The notes under the pieces are model-generated. The model was not told the DNA's origin, did no database searches, and was given only the letters and a program-made list of their open reading frames with translations. From assembly GCA_028285625.1 (NCBI GenBank), contig JANQOX010000005.1, positions 558,001-622,000 on the forward strand: DNA of 64,000 nt, given 5' to 3'. The position numbers and the translations under genes are program-made. The DNA is from Myxococcota bacterium (GTDB taxonomy: Bacteria; Myxococcota_A; UBA9160; UBA6930). Shown here in pieces: positions 32,357-40,701 of this stretch. Position 1 is the stretch's first letter. Each line of letters opens with the position of its first letter.

Positions 32357-32989
32357 ATGGATGAACGACCCGAACCCATCCGATTCTACTGGAGCTTCAG
32401 GAGCCCCTATGCCTGGCTTGCGGCCGAGCGGCTCGCCGACGAGTACGCCGACATCGGTGCGCCGGTCGAGCACGTGCCGGTGTTCCCGACCGCGGATCTG
32501 TTTCCGAACGATCCCTCGGCGCACCCCGCCAAGGTGGCCTACCTGGTGCAGGACGTGAGCCGCCTGGCGCGGGAGCGGGGTCTGTCGCTGCGGTTTCCGC
32601 AGTCGGCCGACACGGACTGGGCCCTTCCTCACGCGGCCTTTCTCGAGGCCGAGCGGCAGGGGGCGGGCACCGCGTTCCAGCTGGGTGTCTTCCGCAAGCG
32701 GTTCGGTGAGGGGCGCGACGTGGGCGACGAGGCCGTGGTGGCCGAGGCGTCACGCGAGGCGGGGCTCGACCCGGCGGCCGTGGTCAAGGCGGGGCGCGAC
32801 CCCGCGCAGCGAGAGCAGGTAGCCGCGGGCTGGGCGCAGGGAATGGAGCGCGACGGCATCTTCGGCGTCCCCAGCTTCGTCTATGCCGGCCGGCTCTACT
32901 TCGGGCAGGACCGCATGCATTTCCTGCGCAGCGCCGTGGCCCGCAAGTCGGGCGGCGACGGGGCCCCCGCCGAGGGTCGACAGGCCTGA
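32357..32989 (+). CDS. 2-hydroxychromene-2-carboxylate isomerase/DSBA-like protein
   Basis: The 210-residue protein shows the thioredoxin/GST-kappa fold of the HCCA isomerase family. It has FYWSFRSPYAWLAAER at the start, where S-x-P replaces a CxxC, a long helical insertion and MERDGIFGVPSFVYAGRLYFGQDRM, which contains the cis-proline segment. HCCA isomerases use glutathione in naphthalene and other aromatic catabolism, but most family members are of unknown substrate. It is likely a glutathione-dependent isomerase or transferase in lipid or aromatic breakdown. ATG 32357 chosen by motif position. Confidence 0.75.
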   Translation: MDERPEPIRFYWSFRSPYAWLAAERLADEYADIGAPVEHVPVFPTADLFPNDPSAHPAKVAYLVQDVSRLARERGLSLRFPQSADTDWALPHAAFLEAERQGAGTAFQLGVFRKRFGEGRDVGDEAVVAEASREAGLDPAAVVKAGRDPAQREQVAAGWAQGMERDGIFGVPSFVYAGRLYFGQDRMHFLRSAVARKSGGDGAPAEGRQA

Positions 32990-33036
32990 AACCGTCCTAC
33001 CCTCTCGACCGTCTCATCGTCTGGGAGCGTTTGCCG

Positions 33037-34824
33037 ATGCTAGGACACGCGGATCGGCTCGCAGCGCGTGCGGTGCTGGTGCTCGTGCTCGCGATCGCAG
33101 GTTGGCCTGGGCTCGCGCGGGGGGCTGAGCCTGGGGCCGTCGGTACCCGCGTCGACAACTTCGCGCTGCTCGACCACCGGGGCGCCTTTCACGAACTCGC
33201 CGCCTACCGCGACCGCCGCGCGGTGGTGCTGTTCGTCCAGGGCAACGGCTGTCCGATCTCCCGCCACGCACTGCCGGCCCTCCACGACCTGGCCGAGGAC
33301 TTCGGGACCCGCGGCGTCGCGTTCCTGCTGCTGAACGCCAATCTCCAGGACGATCGGGCGGCGATCGCCGCCGAGGCCGAGGCCTACGGGGTGTCGCTCC
33401 CCATTCTCGTGGACGAGAGCCAGCTCGTGGCCGAGTCGTTGGGCATCACGCGCACGGCCGAGGCGATCGTGATCGATCCACACACCTGGCGGGTCGTCTA
33501 CCGGGGTCCGGTCGACGATCGCCTGCACTACCAGACCCAGCGACCCGCACGCGCCCACTACCTGCGTGACGCCCTGGCCGCGACGCTCGAAGGCCGCGAG
33601 GTCGCGCAGCCCCGCGTCGATGCGCCGGGCTGCCTGGTGCTGCTTCCGGGGGCAGACGCCGAAGCCCACGCGGAGATCTCGTATTCCAAGAAGATCGCGC
33701 CGCTGCTCGAGCGGCGCTGCGTGACCTGCCATCGGGACGGCGGGGTGGCGCCTTGGGCGATGAGCAGCTGGGCCATGGTGCGTGGCTGGTCGCCGATGAT
33801 GCGCGAGATGCTGCGGACCAGGCGCATGCCGCCGTGGCACGCCGACCCGGCGGTGGCGCACTTTGCGAACGACATCTCGCTCGATGTCGAAGAACTCCGC
33901 ACCCTGGTGCACTGGATCGAGGCCGGCGCCCTGCGCGGTGAGGGGCCCGACCCCCTCGAGCGGCGCCGGCCGGCGGGCGCCCCCACCTGGCCGCTGGGCG
34001 AGCCCGATCTCGTGATCGAGGCCTCGCGCCAGGAGATCCCGGCGACCGGTGTGGTCCCGTACCGGTACGAGACCGTGGCCTTTCCGGCGGACCGCGACGT
34101 CTGGGTCCGGGCCGTGGAGTTCCAGCCCTCGAACGCGGCGGTGATGCACCACGGCCTCGCCTGGATCCGGTACCCGAGCGATCGCGACGAGCCGGACGTC
34201 CAGGGGCTCGGGTTCACGCGCGGCCAGTTCGCGGCCTACGTGCCCGGGCGCGAGGTCGGCCCGCTGCCCGAGGGTACGGGCTACTTCGTCCCAGCGGGCT
34301 CGAAGATCCGGTTTCAGCTGCACTATACGACCACCGGCCGCCCCGAGGTCGATGCGCCCCGAATCGGGCTCTACCTGGCCGAGAAGCCGCTGCGCCACGA
34401 ACTCAAGACCAGCGCGGTCGGGCGCTTCGACTTCGTGATTCCCCCCGGCGCCCGCGACCACCACGAAACGGCGTCCATGGAGATCGACCGGGACATCCTC
34501 CTCTATGCGCTCTCGCCCCACATGCATTACCGGGGCAAAGCCATGGCGATCGACGCCCACCTGCCCGACGGCGAGGTCGTCCCGCTTCTCTCGGTGCCGC
34601 GCTACGACTTCAACTGGCAGCGGCGCTACCTGCTCGACCCGCCCAGGCCCCTTCCGGCCGGGACGCGAATCGAGGTGCGCGCGGCGTTCGACAACTCCGA
34701 GCACAATCCGGCCAACCCCGACCCGACCCAGGCCGTGCGCTACGGCGAGCAGTCCTTCGAAGAGATGCTCTTCGGCTACCTCGTCTACCGCGACCTCGAC
34801 ACGCCGATCGCCCAGATCGACTAG
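33037..34824 (+). CDS. Redoxin, cytochrome c and copper monooxygenase-like (PHM-type) triple fusion
   Basis: The product of about 595 residues starts with a signal peptide. A redoxin domain (about 30-190) follows with NGCPISRHALPAL as its single-cysteine site. A short c-type segment carries one CVTCHRDGG haem motif (C-x-x-C-H). The rest resembles the copper type II ascorbate-dependent monooxygenase fold, with M-H-H-G and H-M-H-Y-R-G histidine clusters at about 370 and 480. Domain order is redoxin, cyt c, PHM-like. This architecture is known from environmental bacteria but unstudied. It may couple peroxide or thiol sensing to electron transfer. A TTG six bases upstream is an alternative start. 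Confidence 0.75.
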   Translation: MLGHADRLAARAVLVLVLAIAGWPGLARGAEPGAVGTRVDNFALLDHRGAFHELAAYRDRRAVVLFVQGNGCPISRHALPALHDLAEDFGTRGVAFLLLNANLQDDRAAIAAEAEAYGVSLPILVDESQLVAESLGITRTAEAIVIDPHTWRVVYRGPVDDRLHYQTQRPARAHYLRDALAATLEGREVAQPRVDAPGCLVLLPGADAEAHAEISYSKKIAPLLERRCVTCHRDGGVAPWAMSSWAMVRGWSPMMREMLRTRRMPPWHADPAVAHFANDISLDVEELRTLVHWIEAGALRGEGPDPLERRRPAGAPTWPLGEPDLVIEASRQEIPATGVVPYRYETVAFPADRDVWVRAVEFQPSNAAVMHHGLAWIRYPSDRDEPDVQGLGFTRGQFAAYVPGREVGPLPEGTGYFVPAGSKIRFQLHYTTTGRPEVDAPRIGLYLAEKPLRHELKTSAVGRFDFVIPPGARDHHETASMEIDRDILLYALSPHMHYRGKAMAIDAHLPDGEVVPLLSVPRYDFNWQRRYLLDPPRPLPAGTRIEVRAAFDNSEHNPANPDPTQAVRYGEQSFEEMLFGYLVYRDLDTPIAQID

Positions 34825-34882
34825 CCGCCGCACGCAAAGCCCGGCGCAAGGCGCGGTATCCTCCCGGCGAGGAGGTCGCCCC

Positions 34883-36706
34883 ATGCGTCTCGATACCTTC
34901 GGCCAGCAGATCGCCCACGTGAATCTCGCGACGGGCGCCTCCGAGGTGCGGCCTGCGCCCGAGGATTGGGTGAAGCGCTACATCGGCGCCCGGGGGTTGG
35001 GCGTGCGCTATCTGCTCGAAGCGGGGCCCACGGTCGATCCACTCTCTCCCGAGAATCCGCTGTGTTTCATGAACGGTCCGCTCACGGGCAGCGAAGCCAG
35101 CATGAGCGGGCGCTGGGCCTGTGTCACCAAATCTCCGCTCACCGGCACGGTCACCGACAGCCATCAAGGGGGCTGGAGCGGGGCGCGCCTGCGCTGGGCC
35201 GGCTTCGACGGCGTGGTGTTCGAAGGGGCGTCGGAAACGCCGGTCTACGCCTTCGTGGAAGACGGCCGCATCGAGCTGCGCGATGCCAGCGAGGTCTGGG
35301 GCCTGGGCATCCACGCCACGGTTCGGTTCTTCCAGGAGCGCTACGGCGAGAAGAATCTGGCGGTCAATGCGATCGGCCCGGCCGGCGAGCGGTGCAACCG
35401 CTACGCCGCCTGGGTCAACGAAGACGACCGCGCCTTCGGCCGCGGCGGCACGGGAGCCGTCGGAGGTGCCAAGAAGCTCAAAGCCATCGTGATCCGAGCC
35501 GGACTCATCAAGAGCCAGGTGGACGACCCCGACCGCTGGAAGTCGGTGCGGCGCGATGCCCTCGACGTGATTCGCGACGAGGTGAACATCACGAGCCCGA
35601 AGAAGGGCGGCCTCTCGGTCTACGGCACCAACGTGCTCATGAACGTCACCAACCGCATCGGCGCGCTGGGCACGCGCAACAGCCAGCGGACGTCGTTCGG
35701 CGACCGCGGCGAGAAGATCAGCGGCGAGTACGTCCAGGAGACGATCCTGGTGAACGACCCCACCTGTCATGCCTGTCCGGTGGCGTGCAAGAAGGAGGTC
35801 GAGGTCACCGAGGGCCCCTGGAAGGGCTTGCGCATGGAGAGCGTGGAGTACGAGCCCGCCTGGTCGCTGGGGTCGAACTGCGACAACGACGACGTGGCCG
35901 TCATCGCCAAGATCATCGACCAGTGCAACGACCACGGCATGGACCCGATCGAGCTGGGCAACGTGCTGTCGATGTATATGGAAGCCACCGAGCAGGGCTG
36001 GGCCAAGGGGCCGGGGCTCGCATGGGGCGATACCGACGCGATGGTGCGGATGACCGACGCCATCGCGCTGCGCGAAGGCGAGGGCGACCTGCTGGCCGAG
36101 GGCACGGCGCTCGCCGCCGAGCGCCTGGGCCATCCCGAGATCGCCATGGCCGTGAAGGGCCAGGCGGTTCCGGCCTACGACCCGCGTGGTCTGAAGGGCA
36201 TGGGCCTCGGCTACGCCACCAGCAACCGCGGCGCCTGTCACCTGCGTGCCTACGTGGCGGCAGCCGAGCTGGGCGTGGTGCCCGGCGAGGCCGAGCCGCT
36301 CGACCCGCTGGCGTGGAAGGGCAAGGGCGAGCTGGTGAAGGCCTTTCAGGACCTGCACGCGTTCAGCGACAGCCTCGACCTCTGCAAGTTCAGCGCGTTC
36401 GCCGAAGAGGCCGGCCACTACGCCGACCAGTACGCGACGGCCATGGGCGTGGGCTTCGGTCCCGATGACGTGATGCGCGCGGGCGAGCGCATCTACAACC
36501 TGGAGCGGCACTACAACAACCTGGCCGGCTTCGGCGAGGGGTCGGACACGTTGCCGCGCCGCTTCCTCGAAGAGCCGTCGCAGGACGCCGGCTCGGAGGG
36601 CCACGTCTCGGAGCTGCCGCAGATGCTCGAGGAGTACTACGCCGCGCGCGGTTGGCAGCGCGGCGTGGTGCCCGAGTCGAAGCTGCGCGAGCTCGGAGTG
36701 GTCTGA
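34883..36706 (+). CDS. Aldehyde:ferredoxin oxidoreductase-type tungsten/molybdenum enzyme
   Basis: The 607-residue protein is a full-length AOR-family enzyme. The N-terminal domain has YIGARGLGVRYLLE, GPLTGSEASMSGRWACVTKSPLTG and SGARLRWAGFDGV, all pterin-binding hallmarks. The [4Fe-4S] ligands are C295-x-x-C298-x-x-x-C302 (in CHACPVAC) and a later Cys in LDLCKF. Members oxidise aldehydes to acids with ferredoxin; related enzymes reduce benzoyl-CoA or acids. GAGGAGG precedes the ATG by 7 bases. The MoaD/ThiS-like gene overlaps the stop, consistent with making the sulfur-rich pterin cofactor. Confidence 0.85.
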   Translation: MRLDTFGQQIAHVNLATGASEVRPAPEDWVKRYIGARGLGVRYLLEAGPTVDPLSPENPLCFMNGPLTGSEASMSGRWACVTKSPLTGTVTDSHQGGWSGARLRWAGFDGVVFEGASETPVYAFVEDGRIELRDASEVWGLGIHATVRFFQERYGEKNLAVNAIGPAGERCNRYAAWVNEDDRAFGRGGTGAVGGAKKLKAIVIRAGLIKSQVDDPDRWKSVRRDALDVIRDEVNITSPKKGGLSVYGTNVLMNVTNRIGALGTRNSQRTSFGDRGEKISGEYVQETILVNDPTCHACPVACKKEVEVTEGPWKGLRMESVEYEPAWSLGSNCDNDDVAVIAKIIDQCNDHGMDPIELGNVLSMYMEATEQGWAKGPGLAWGDTDAMVRMTDAIALREGEGDLLAEGTALAAERLGHPEIAMAVKGQAVPAYDPRGLKGMGLGYATSNRGACHLRAYVAAAELGVVPGEAEPLDPLAWKGKGELVKAFQDLHAFSDSLDLCKFSAFAEEAGHYADQYATAMGVGFGPDDVMRAGERIYNLERHYNNLAGFGEGSDTLPRRFLEEPSQDAGSEGHVSELPQMLEEYYAARGWQRGVVPESKLRELGVV

Positions 36707-36990
36707 TCGAGGTCCGGGTCCGCGTCTACGCGACCTTCCGACCCATCGTCGGCGGGAAGCACGTCGATCTCGTGGTCGACGAGGGCGCCACGCTGGGCGA
36801 CCTCATGGAGGTGCTGCTCACGCGTTGGCCGGAGCTGCGAGAGCATCTGGTCGCCCCGGACGGCGGCTTCTCGAAGCGCGCCAACCTGATGCTGGACGGG
36901 CGCGCGGCGCGCTTCCTGCCGCTCGGGCTCGAAACGCCGCTCGAGCCGGGTCACCAGGTGGACTGTTTTCCGGCGGTCGCCGGCGGCTGA
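36703..36990 (+). CDS. MoaD/ThiS-family sulfur carrier, CTG start
   Basis: From a CTG at 36703 the protein is 95 residues: IEVRVRVYATFRPIVGGKHV, then strands and helices of the ubiquitin-like fold, ending in VAGG. The terminal Gly-Gly is the adenylation and thiocarboxylation site. No ATG or GTG is available near the conserved N-terminus; the CTG overlaps the AOR stop (CTGA). It would donate sulfur to the pyranopterin dithiolene, here probably for the tungsten cofactor of the AOR enzyme encoded just upstream. A TTG at 36652 would add 17 unlikely residues. Confidence 0.75.
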   Translation: MIEVRVRVYATFRPIVGGKHVDLVVDEGATLGDLMEVLLTRWPELREHLVAPDGGFSKRANLMLDGRAARFLPLGLETPLEPGHQVDCFPAVAGG

Positions 36991-37012
36991 CTCGAAGGCG
37001 GGTCGGTCGCCC

Positions 37013-37468
37013 CTAGGCCCCGCGTGCGTCGCCGCGCGGGCGTTTCAGCCGGTCGGGCACTTCCAGGGGCTTCGACTTGCGCAGGGCGGCTGCGAGCTGG
37101 GTCGCGAGAATGTCCTGCGTCCAGGAGTACATGGGGTCGTCGGCGCGGGCGCCTTCGGGTCGCGTGCACATCTGCTCACGGCGCCCCCACAGCAGCAGGT
37201 AGGGCTTTCCCTCTTCCTGCACGATGCGCAGCTCGGCGGCCATGTGCGGAGACGCATCGCTGTGCTCGCCGCAGATCACCACCACCTCGTCGGCCGACTC
37301 GATACGCGTGCGCGAGTTGCGTGTCCAGGCCGGGGTGATCTCGCCGCCCTGGGACTGCGCGGCAAATTCGAACGCGGAGTTCGAGCTTTCGCACTGCGCA
37401 CGGAGCCGATCACCCAGGTCGGTGTCGTGGTCCCCGTCGTAGCTGATGAAGATGCGGATGCGCGGCAA
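37013..37468 (-). CDS. TIR-like protein of the MTH538/ThsB type
   Basis: The 151-residue single-domain protein opens with IRIFISYDGDHD, the usual opening of the MTH538 TIR-like family. Later it has TRNSRTRIESADEVVVICGEHS and MAAELRIVQEEGKPYLLLWG. The glutamate at E79 in AAELRIV is in the place of the TIR NADase catalytic residue. ThsB-type TIR proteins are sensor/signal producers in Thoeris antiphage defence, but the effector ThsA is not in the neighbourhood. It could be an orphan immune component or have a signalling role. It lies 23 bp past the MoaD gene on the opposite strand. Confidence 0.75.
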   Translation of the reverse strand: MPRIRIFISYDGDHDTDLGDRLRAQCESSNSAFEFAAQSQGGEITPAWTRNSRTRIESADEVVVICGEHSDASPHMAAELRIVQEEGKPYLLLWGRREQMCTRPEGARADDPMYSWTQDILATQLAAALRKSKPLEVPDRLKRPRGDARGA

Positions 37469-37520
37469 CGTTTCCCCCGCGGCTGGGGTCGGGCGGGCTC
37501 GGGGACAGGTCGGTCGGACG

Positions 37521-37547
37521 GGCGGGGGGCGCGTTGCGCCCCCCGCC
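37521..37547 (-). terminator. Strong GC hairpin downstream of the RRM gene
   Basis: A perfect 12-bp stem (GGCGGGGGGCGC at 37521-37532 against GCGCCCCCCGCC at 37536-37547) with a 3-base loop sits 15 bp beyond the RRM stop. There is no T-tract after it in the direction of transcription, so intrinsic termination is not certain. It may stabilise the RRM mRNA 3' end or mark a boundary ahead of the TIR gene. Confidence 0.5.
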
Positions 37548-37561
37548 GGATCCTCTCGGGG

Positions 37562-37849
37562 CTAGCGGCGGTAGCCGCCGCCGCCTCCTCCGCCGCCGCG
37601 CTGCCGCTCCTGGGCCTCGTTGACCCGGATGCTGCGACCGCCGAGGTCGGAGCCGTCGAGTGCGCGGATCGCGTCGCTCGCCGAGCTCTCATCGCCCATC
37701 TCGACGAAGCCGAAGCCCCGCGGGCGCCCGGTCTCGCGATCGGTGATCACGGCGACCGACTCGACGGTGCCGTGGCGCTCGAACACGGCGCGGATGTCTT
37801 CCTCGGTGGAGGAGAAGGGGAGGTTTCCTACGTAAAGCTTCTTGCCCAA
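37562..37849 (-). CDS. RRM-type RNA-binding protein with glycine-rich tail
   Basis: The 95-residue protein is a single RNA-recognition motif. RNP2 is KLYVGNLPF and RNP1 is RGFGFVEM, both with the aromatic positions that stack on RNA bases. The C-terminal tail has eight consecutive glycines followed by YRR. Small RRM proteins of this type (Rbp-like) are cold- or stress-induced RNA chaperones in cyanobacteria and deltaproteobacteria. The start is ATG at 37849 and the upstream 270 bp hold no gene. Expression is probably constitutive or cold-induced; no signal for that is visible here. Confidence 0.85.
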   Translation of the reverse strand: MGKKLYVGNLPFSSTEEDIRAVFERHGTVESVAVITDRETGRPRGFGFVEMGDESSASDAIRALDGSDLGGRSIRVNEAQERQRGGGGGGGGYRR

Positions 37850-38123
37850 TTCTGATTCCTCGCCGCGCCGAGTTCGGAGCGGCGACCGGTGTCGGCCTCC
37901 CGTCCGGGCTGTCCGGACATGTGGAGTTCCGACGCAATGGACCGTCGGAGGCCGCTCTCGAGCGGCGCATCGGCGGCAAAGGCCGTTTCGATCGGAGCCA
38001 GTGGCCGGGCGTCTTGCCCGGAGGTCGTGACCCGATCGGTGGTCCCTCTGGCGGAGAGGCTAGCTGCAGGCCCCTCGAAGCGCTCGCGCCCTGTTTCGGG
38101 GCTGTCGGGCTAGTCTCGCCTGG

Positions 38124-38843
38124 ATGGCCGACGAGCATCCGGTGCGAAGGCTGCAGGCGCTCGACCTCCGGATGGATGCCCTGCGCGCCGAGCGCGCGGC
38201 ACTGCCGGAGCGGGCGGTCCTGGCAGCACTCGCCGAGGAAGGGGCAACCCTGCGGGAGAGGCGGGCAGCGGCAGAGGACACGCTCGCCACCCATCAGAAA
38301 CAGGAGCGTGCCCTGGAAGCCGAGGTTGCCGAGGCCGCCTCCCGCGCGAAGGGCGTGGAGGACGACCTGTACTCGGGTCGCGCGACGGCACCGAAGGAAC
38401 TCGAGGCCCTCCAGACCGACCTCGCCTCCTGCCGAGCGCGCCAGCATGCGTTGGAAGAAGAAGAGCTCGCCCTGATGGAGGCGATCGAGGCCACGCAGGA
38501 GGACCTCGCAGGCATCGACGCCCGTGGGGTCGAAATGGCCTCGGAGGTCGAGGCGCAGGAGGCGTCCCTCGTGTCGGGCGAGGCCAGGCTCGACGGAGTC
38601 CTCGGCGAGCTCGGCAAGACCCGCGAGTCGCTGTGCGCCGAGGTCGCGCCGAAGCTGCTGGCGGCCTACGACAAGCGACGCGACAACGCGACACTCGCGG
38701 GCGAGATCCTCTCGGCGCTCGATGGCAGTGACTGCGGCCGCTGCCGCGTGCGCCTGCCGGTGATCGAGGTGACCCGCCTGAAAGAAGAGGGCCCCGAAGC
38801 CTTTGCCGCCTGCCCGAGCTGCCGCCGCCTGGTGCTCCGCTAG
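38124..38843 (+). CDS. Zinc-ribbon coiled-coil protein (CdsZ/C4-type family)
   Basis: The 239-residue protein consists of a long alpha-helical coiled coil (about residues 10-180) and a C-terminal zinc ribbon. The ribbon ligands are C-x-x-C in DCGRCRVRLP and C-x-x-C in ACPSCRRLV. The LYSGRATAPKELEALQTDL segment inside the coil is diagnostic for this family. It resembles chlamydial CdsZ and the widespread zf-RING_7 proteins, which bind DNA or RNA or associate with translation. A nucleic-acid-binding role is likely, partner unknown. ATG at 38124. Confidence 0.8.
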   Translation: MADEHPVRRLQALDLRMDALRAERAALPERAVLAALAEEGATLRERRAAAEDTLATHQKQERALEAEVAEAASRAKGVEDDLYSGRATAPKELEALQTDLASCRARQHALEEEELALMEAIEATQEDLAGIDARGVEMASEVEAQEASLVSGEARLDGVLGELGKTRESLCAEVAPKLLAAYDKRRDNATLAGEILSALDGSDCGRCRVRLPVIEVTRLKEEGPEAFAACPSCRRLVLR

Positions 38844-38878
38844 TGCGACGGCGCGGCGAGCCCCGGCCGCGTCGACGT

Positions 38879-39790
38879 CTAGGTCGCGCCCGGTCCGAGC
38901 CAGGTCTCCATCAGGTGGTTGCGCAGGCCTTCGGCGTCGACGTCCGTCGCCGCCTGCAGGTTCGGGGGCCCGGGTGCCGGCTGGCTCGCGCCATGGTCGT
39001 CCACCTCGATGCGACGCGCCGAGAAGGGACAGAGGCCGGGCTCCACCAGCACGGCGGCCGCAAGTGGATCGTGCAGGGCCACGCGGGGCCGCTTCGATCC
39101 CAGCTGCTCGGCCTGGACGCGTAGCCAGACCTCGGAGAGCGCGGCCAGCGCGCGCGCCAGGTCGTCGCCTCGCGCCAGCTGCGCGACATCCCCAGGCTCG
39201 AGCTCGGTCCGGAACGTCACTTCTGCCGGGACGACCCGCGGAAGCTCCGCGTGCGGCGCGGTGAGCACGCGCTGCACGGCGACCGGGTCGCAGTACCAGT
39301 TCCACTCCGAGATGCTGGGGTGCATGCCCTCGAGCAGGACGTCCTCGAGCTTGCCACCCATGATCGCCAGCGGCGGCAGGGTGACGCCGTCCGCGACCAA
39401 CGCACCCAGGTTCGTGAGCGGCCCGATCGCGAGCACTGCGTCCGGGCGCGCGGCCTCGATGCCACGGGCCAGCGCCGCCCGCCGCTCCGACGCATCGGGC
39501 TCCGACTCGATGCGCAGCTGCGGGTGCCGCTCGTCGAGCAGGCCCTCGCCCTCGTGCCCGAACAGGAGGCCATGGCGGCGATCGGTCAGGGGCTTTCCGA
39601 GGCCCGTCACGACGGGGACGTCGGTCTCGGCCTTGGCGAGCAGGGCCTCGGCAATACGCGAGCGCAGGGCCACGTCGCCGAACACCGTCGACACGCCCAC
39701 CAGCTCGAGCTGCGGGTGACGCAGCACGTAGGCCAGGGCCAGCGCGTCGTCGACGTCGGTGCCGATGTCGGTGTCGATCCAGATCCGCAC
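38879..39790 (-). CDS. Inosine/uridine-preferring nucleoside hydrolase
   Basis: The 303-residue enzyme has the nucleoside hydrolase signature DTDIGTDVDDALALAYVLRH at the N-terminus, whose aspartates bind Ca2+. It has GPLTNLG and an ISEWNWYCDPVAVQRVL segment corresponding to the active-site aspartate and asparagine region. VALHDPLAAAV holds the last Ca2+ ligand. Substrates are ribonucleosides (inosine, uridine or pseudouridine); purine versus pyrimidine preference cannot be told. All metal ligands are intact. It is encoded convergently to the zinc-ribbon protein. Confidence 0.85.
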   Translation of the reverse strand: MRIWIDTDIGTDVDDALALAYVLRHPQLELVGVSTVFGDVALRSRIAEALLAKAETDVPVVTGLGKPLTDRRHGLLFGHEGEGLLDERHPQLRIESEPDASERRAALARGIEAARPDAVLAIGPLTNLGALVADGVTLPPLAIMGGKLEDVLLEGMHPSISEWNWYCDPVAVQRVLTAPHAELPRVVPAEVTFRTELEPGDVAQLARGDDLARALAALSEVWLRVQAEQLGSKRPRVALHDPLAAAVLVEPGLCPFSARRIEVDDHGASQPAPGPPNLQAATDVDAEGLRNHLMETWLGPGAT

Positions 39791-39842
39791 GGGCCCACCG
39801 TAGCAAGGGTCGCGGCCTGCGAGGCTGGGTTAGCCTCGCCAG

Positions 39843-40676
39843 ATGGGCCTGCTCGACCAGGACGTGATCGAACGCTTCGGGCGCGACGGCTTCGTCGTGA
39901 CCGAGGGCATGCTCACGGACGACGAACTCGACCACTACGGCGAGGCGATCGATGCCGCCGTCGCGCGGCGTACCGAGGGCGACCGGCGCACGCTCTCGGA
40001 GAAGGGCACCTACGAGCAGTCGTTCATCCAGTGCATGCGGCTGTGGGAGACCGAAGAAGCCGTCCGGCCGCTGGTGTTCTCGTTGGCCTTGGGCCAGGCC
40101 GCGGCCGAGCTGCTCGGAGTGGACGCCGTGCGCATCTGGCAGGACCAGGCGCTCTACAAGGAGCCGGGAGGCCGCATCACCGATCCGCACCAGGACGCGA
40201 CGTTCTGGCCCATCGGCGACGCACCGCTCATCTCTGCCTGGATTCCCCTCGACGGCTCGACGCGTGGCACGGGTGCCATGGCCTACGTCCCCGGATCGCA
40301 CCGGGCGGGGCGCTTGCGGCCGGTGAACCTGCTGCACACGACCGAGCCCTACGACATCCTCGCCGACCCGGCCGTGGCCGGGCGCGAGCCCGTCACCGTG
40401 GAGGCGCCCCGCGGCTCGGTGGTGTGGCATCACGGTCTCACCGTCCACCAGGCCGAGCCGAATGCGAGCGAGCAGATGCGGCGCACGTTCACCATCGTGT
40501 ACATCGCAGACGGTGCGCGGCGCGAGAAGGGGTGGCACACGTTTCCGCTCGAGCGCGCGGGCATCGGGGTGGGGGAGCGCATCGAGGGTCCGAGCCTGCC
40601 GCTGGCCTGGCCGCGCGTCGCCGGTGACCTGCCGGAGCCGCCCGGCGAACTCGGTCGCCCGACCGGCCCGCAGTAG
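39843..40676 (+). CDS. PhyH-type 2-oxoglutarate/Fe(II) dioxygenase
   Basis: The 277-residue enzyme has a double-stranded beta-helix core. It carries H-x-D in DPHQDATFWP, the distal histidine in VVWHHGLTVHQAEPN and a 2-oxoglutarate-binding arginine in the QMRRTFTIVYI segment. It belongs to the phytanoyl-CoA dioxygenase family and would hydroxylate a fatty acyl or other hydrophobic substrate. The neighbouring CoA transferase, 25 bp downstream, makes an acyl-CoA or an isoprenoid-type substrate plausible. Cofactor ligands are intact. ATG at 39843. Confidence 0.8.
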   Translation: MGLLDQDVIERFGRDGFVVTEGMLTDDELDHYGEAIDAAVARRTEGDRRTLSEKGTYEQSFIQCMRLWETEEAVRPLVFSLALGQAAAELLGVDAVRIWQDQALYKEPGGRITDPHQDATFWPIGDAPLISAWIPLDGSTRGTGAMAYVPGSHRAGRLRPVNLLHTTEPYDILADPAVAGREPVTVEAPRGSVVWHHGLTVHQAEPNASEQMRRTFTIVYIADGARREKGWHTFPLERAGIGVGERIEGPSLPLAWPRVAGDLPEPPGELGRPTGPQ

Positions 40677-40701
40677 CGCCCCCCAGGAGCGATCCGTCGC
40701 C

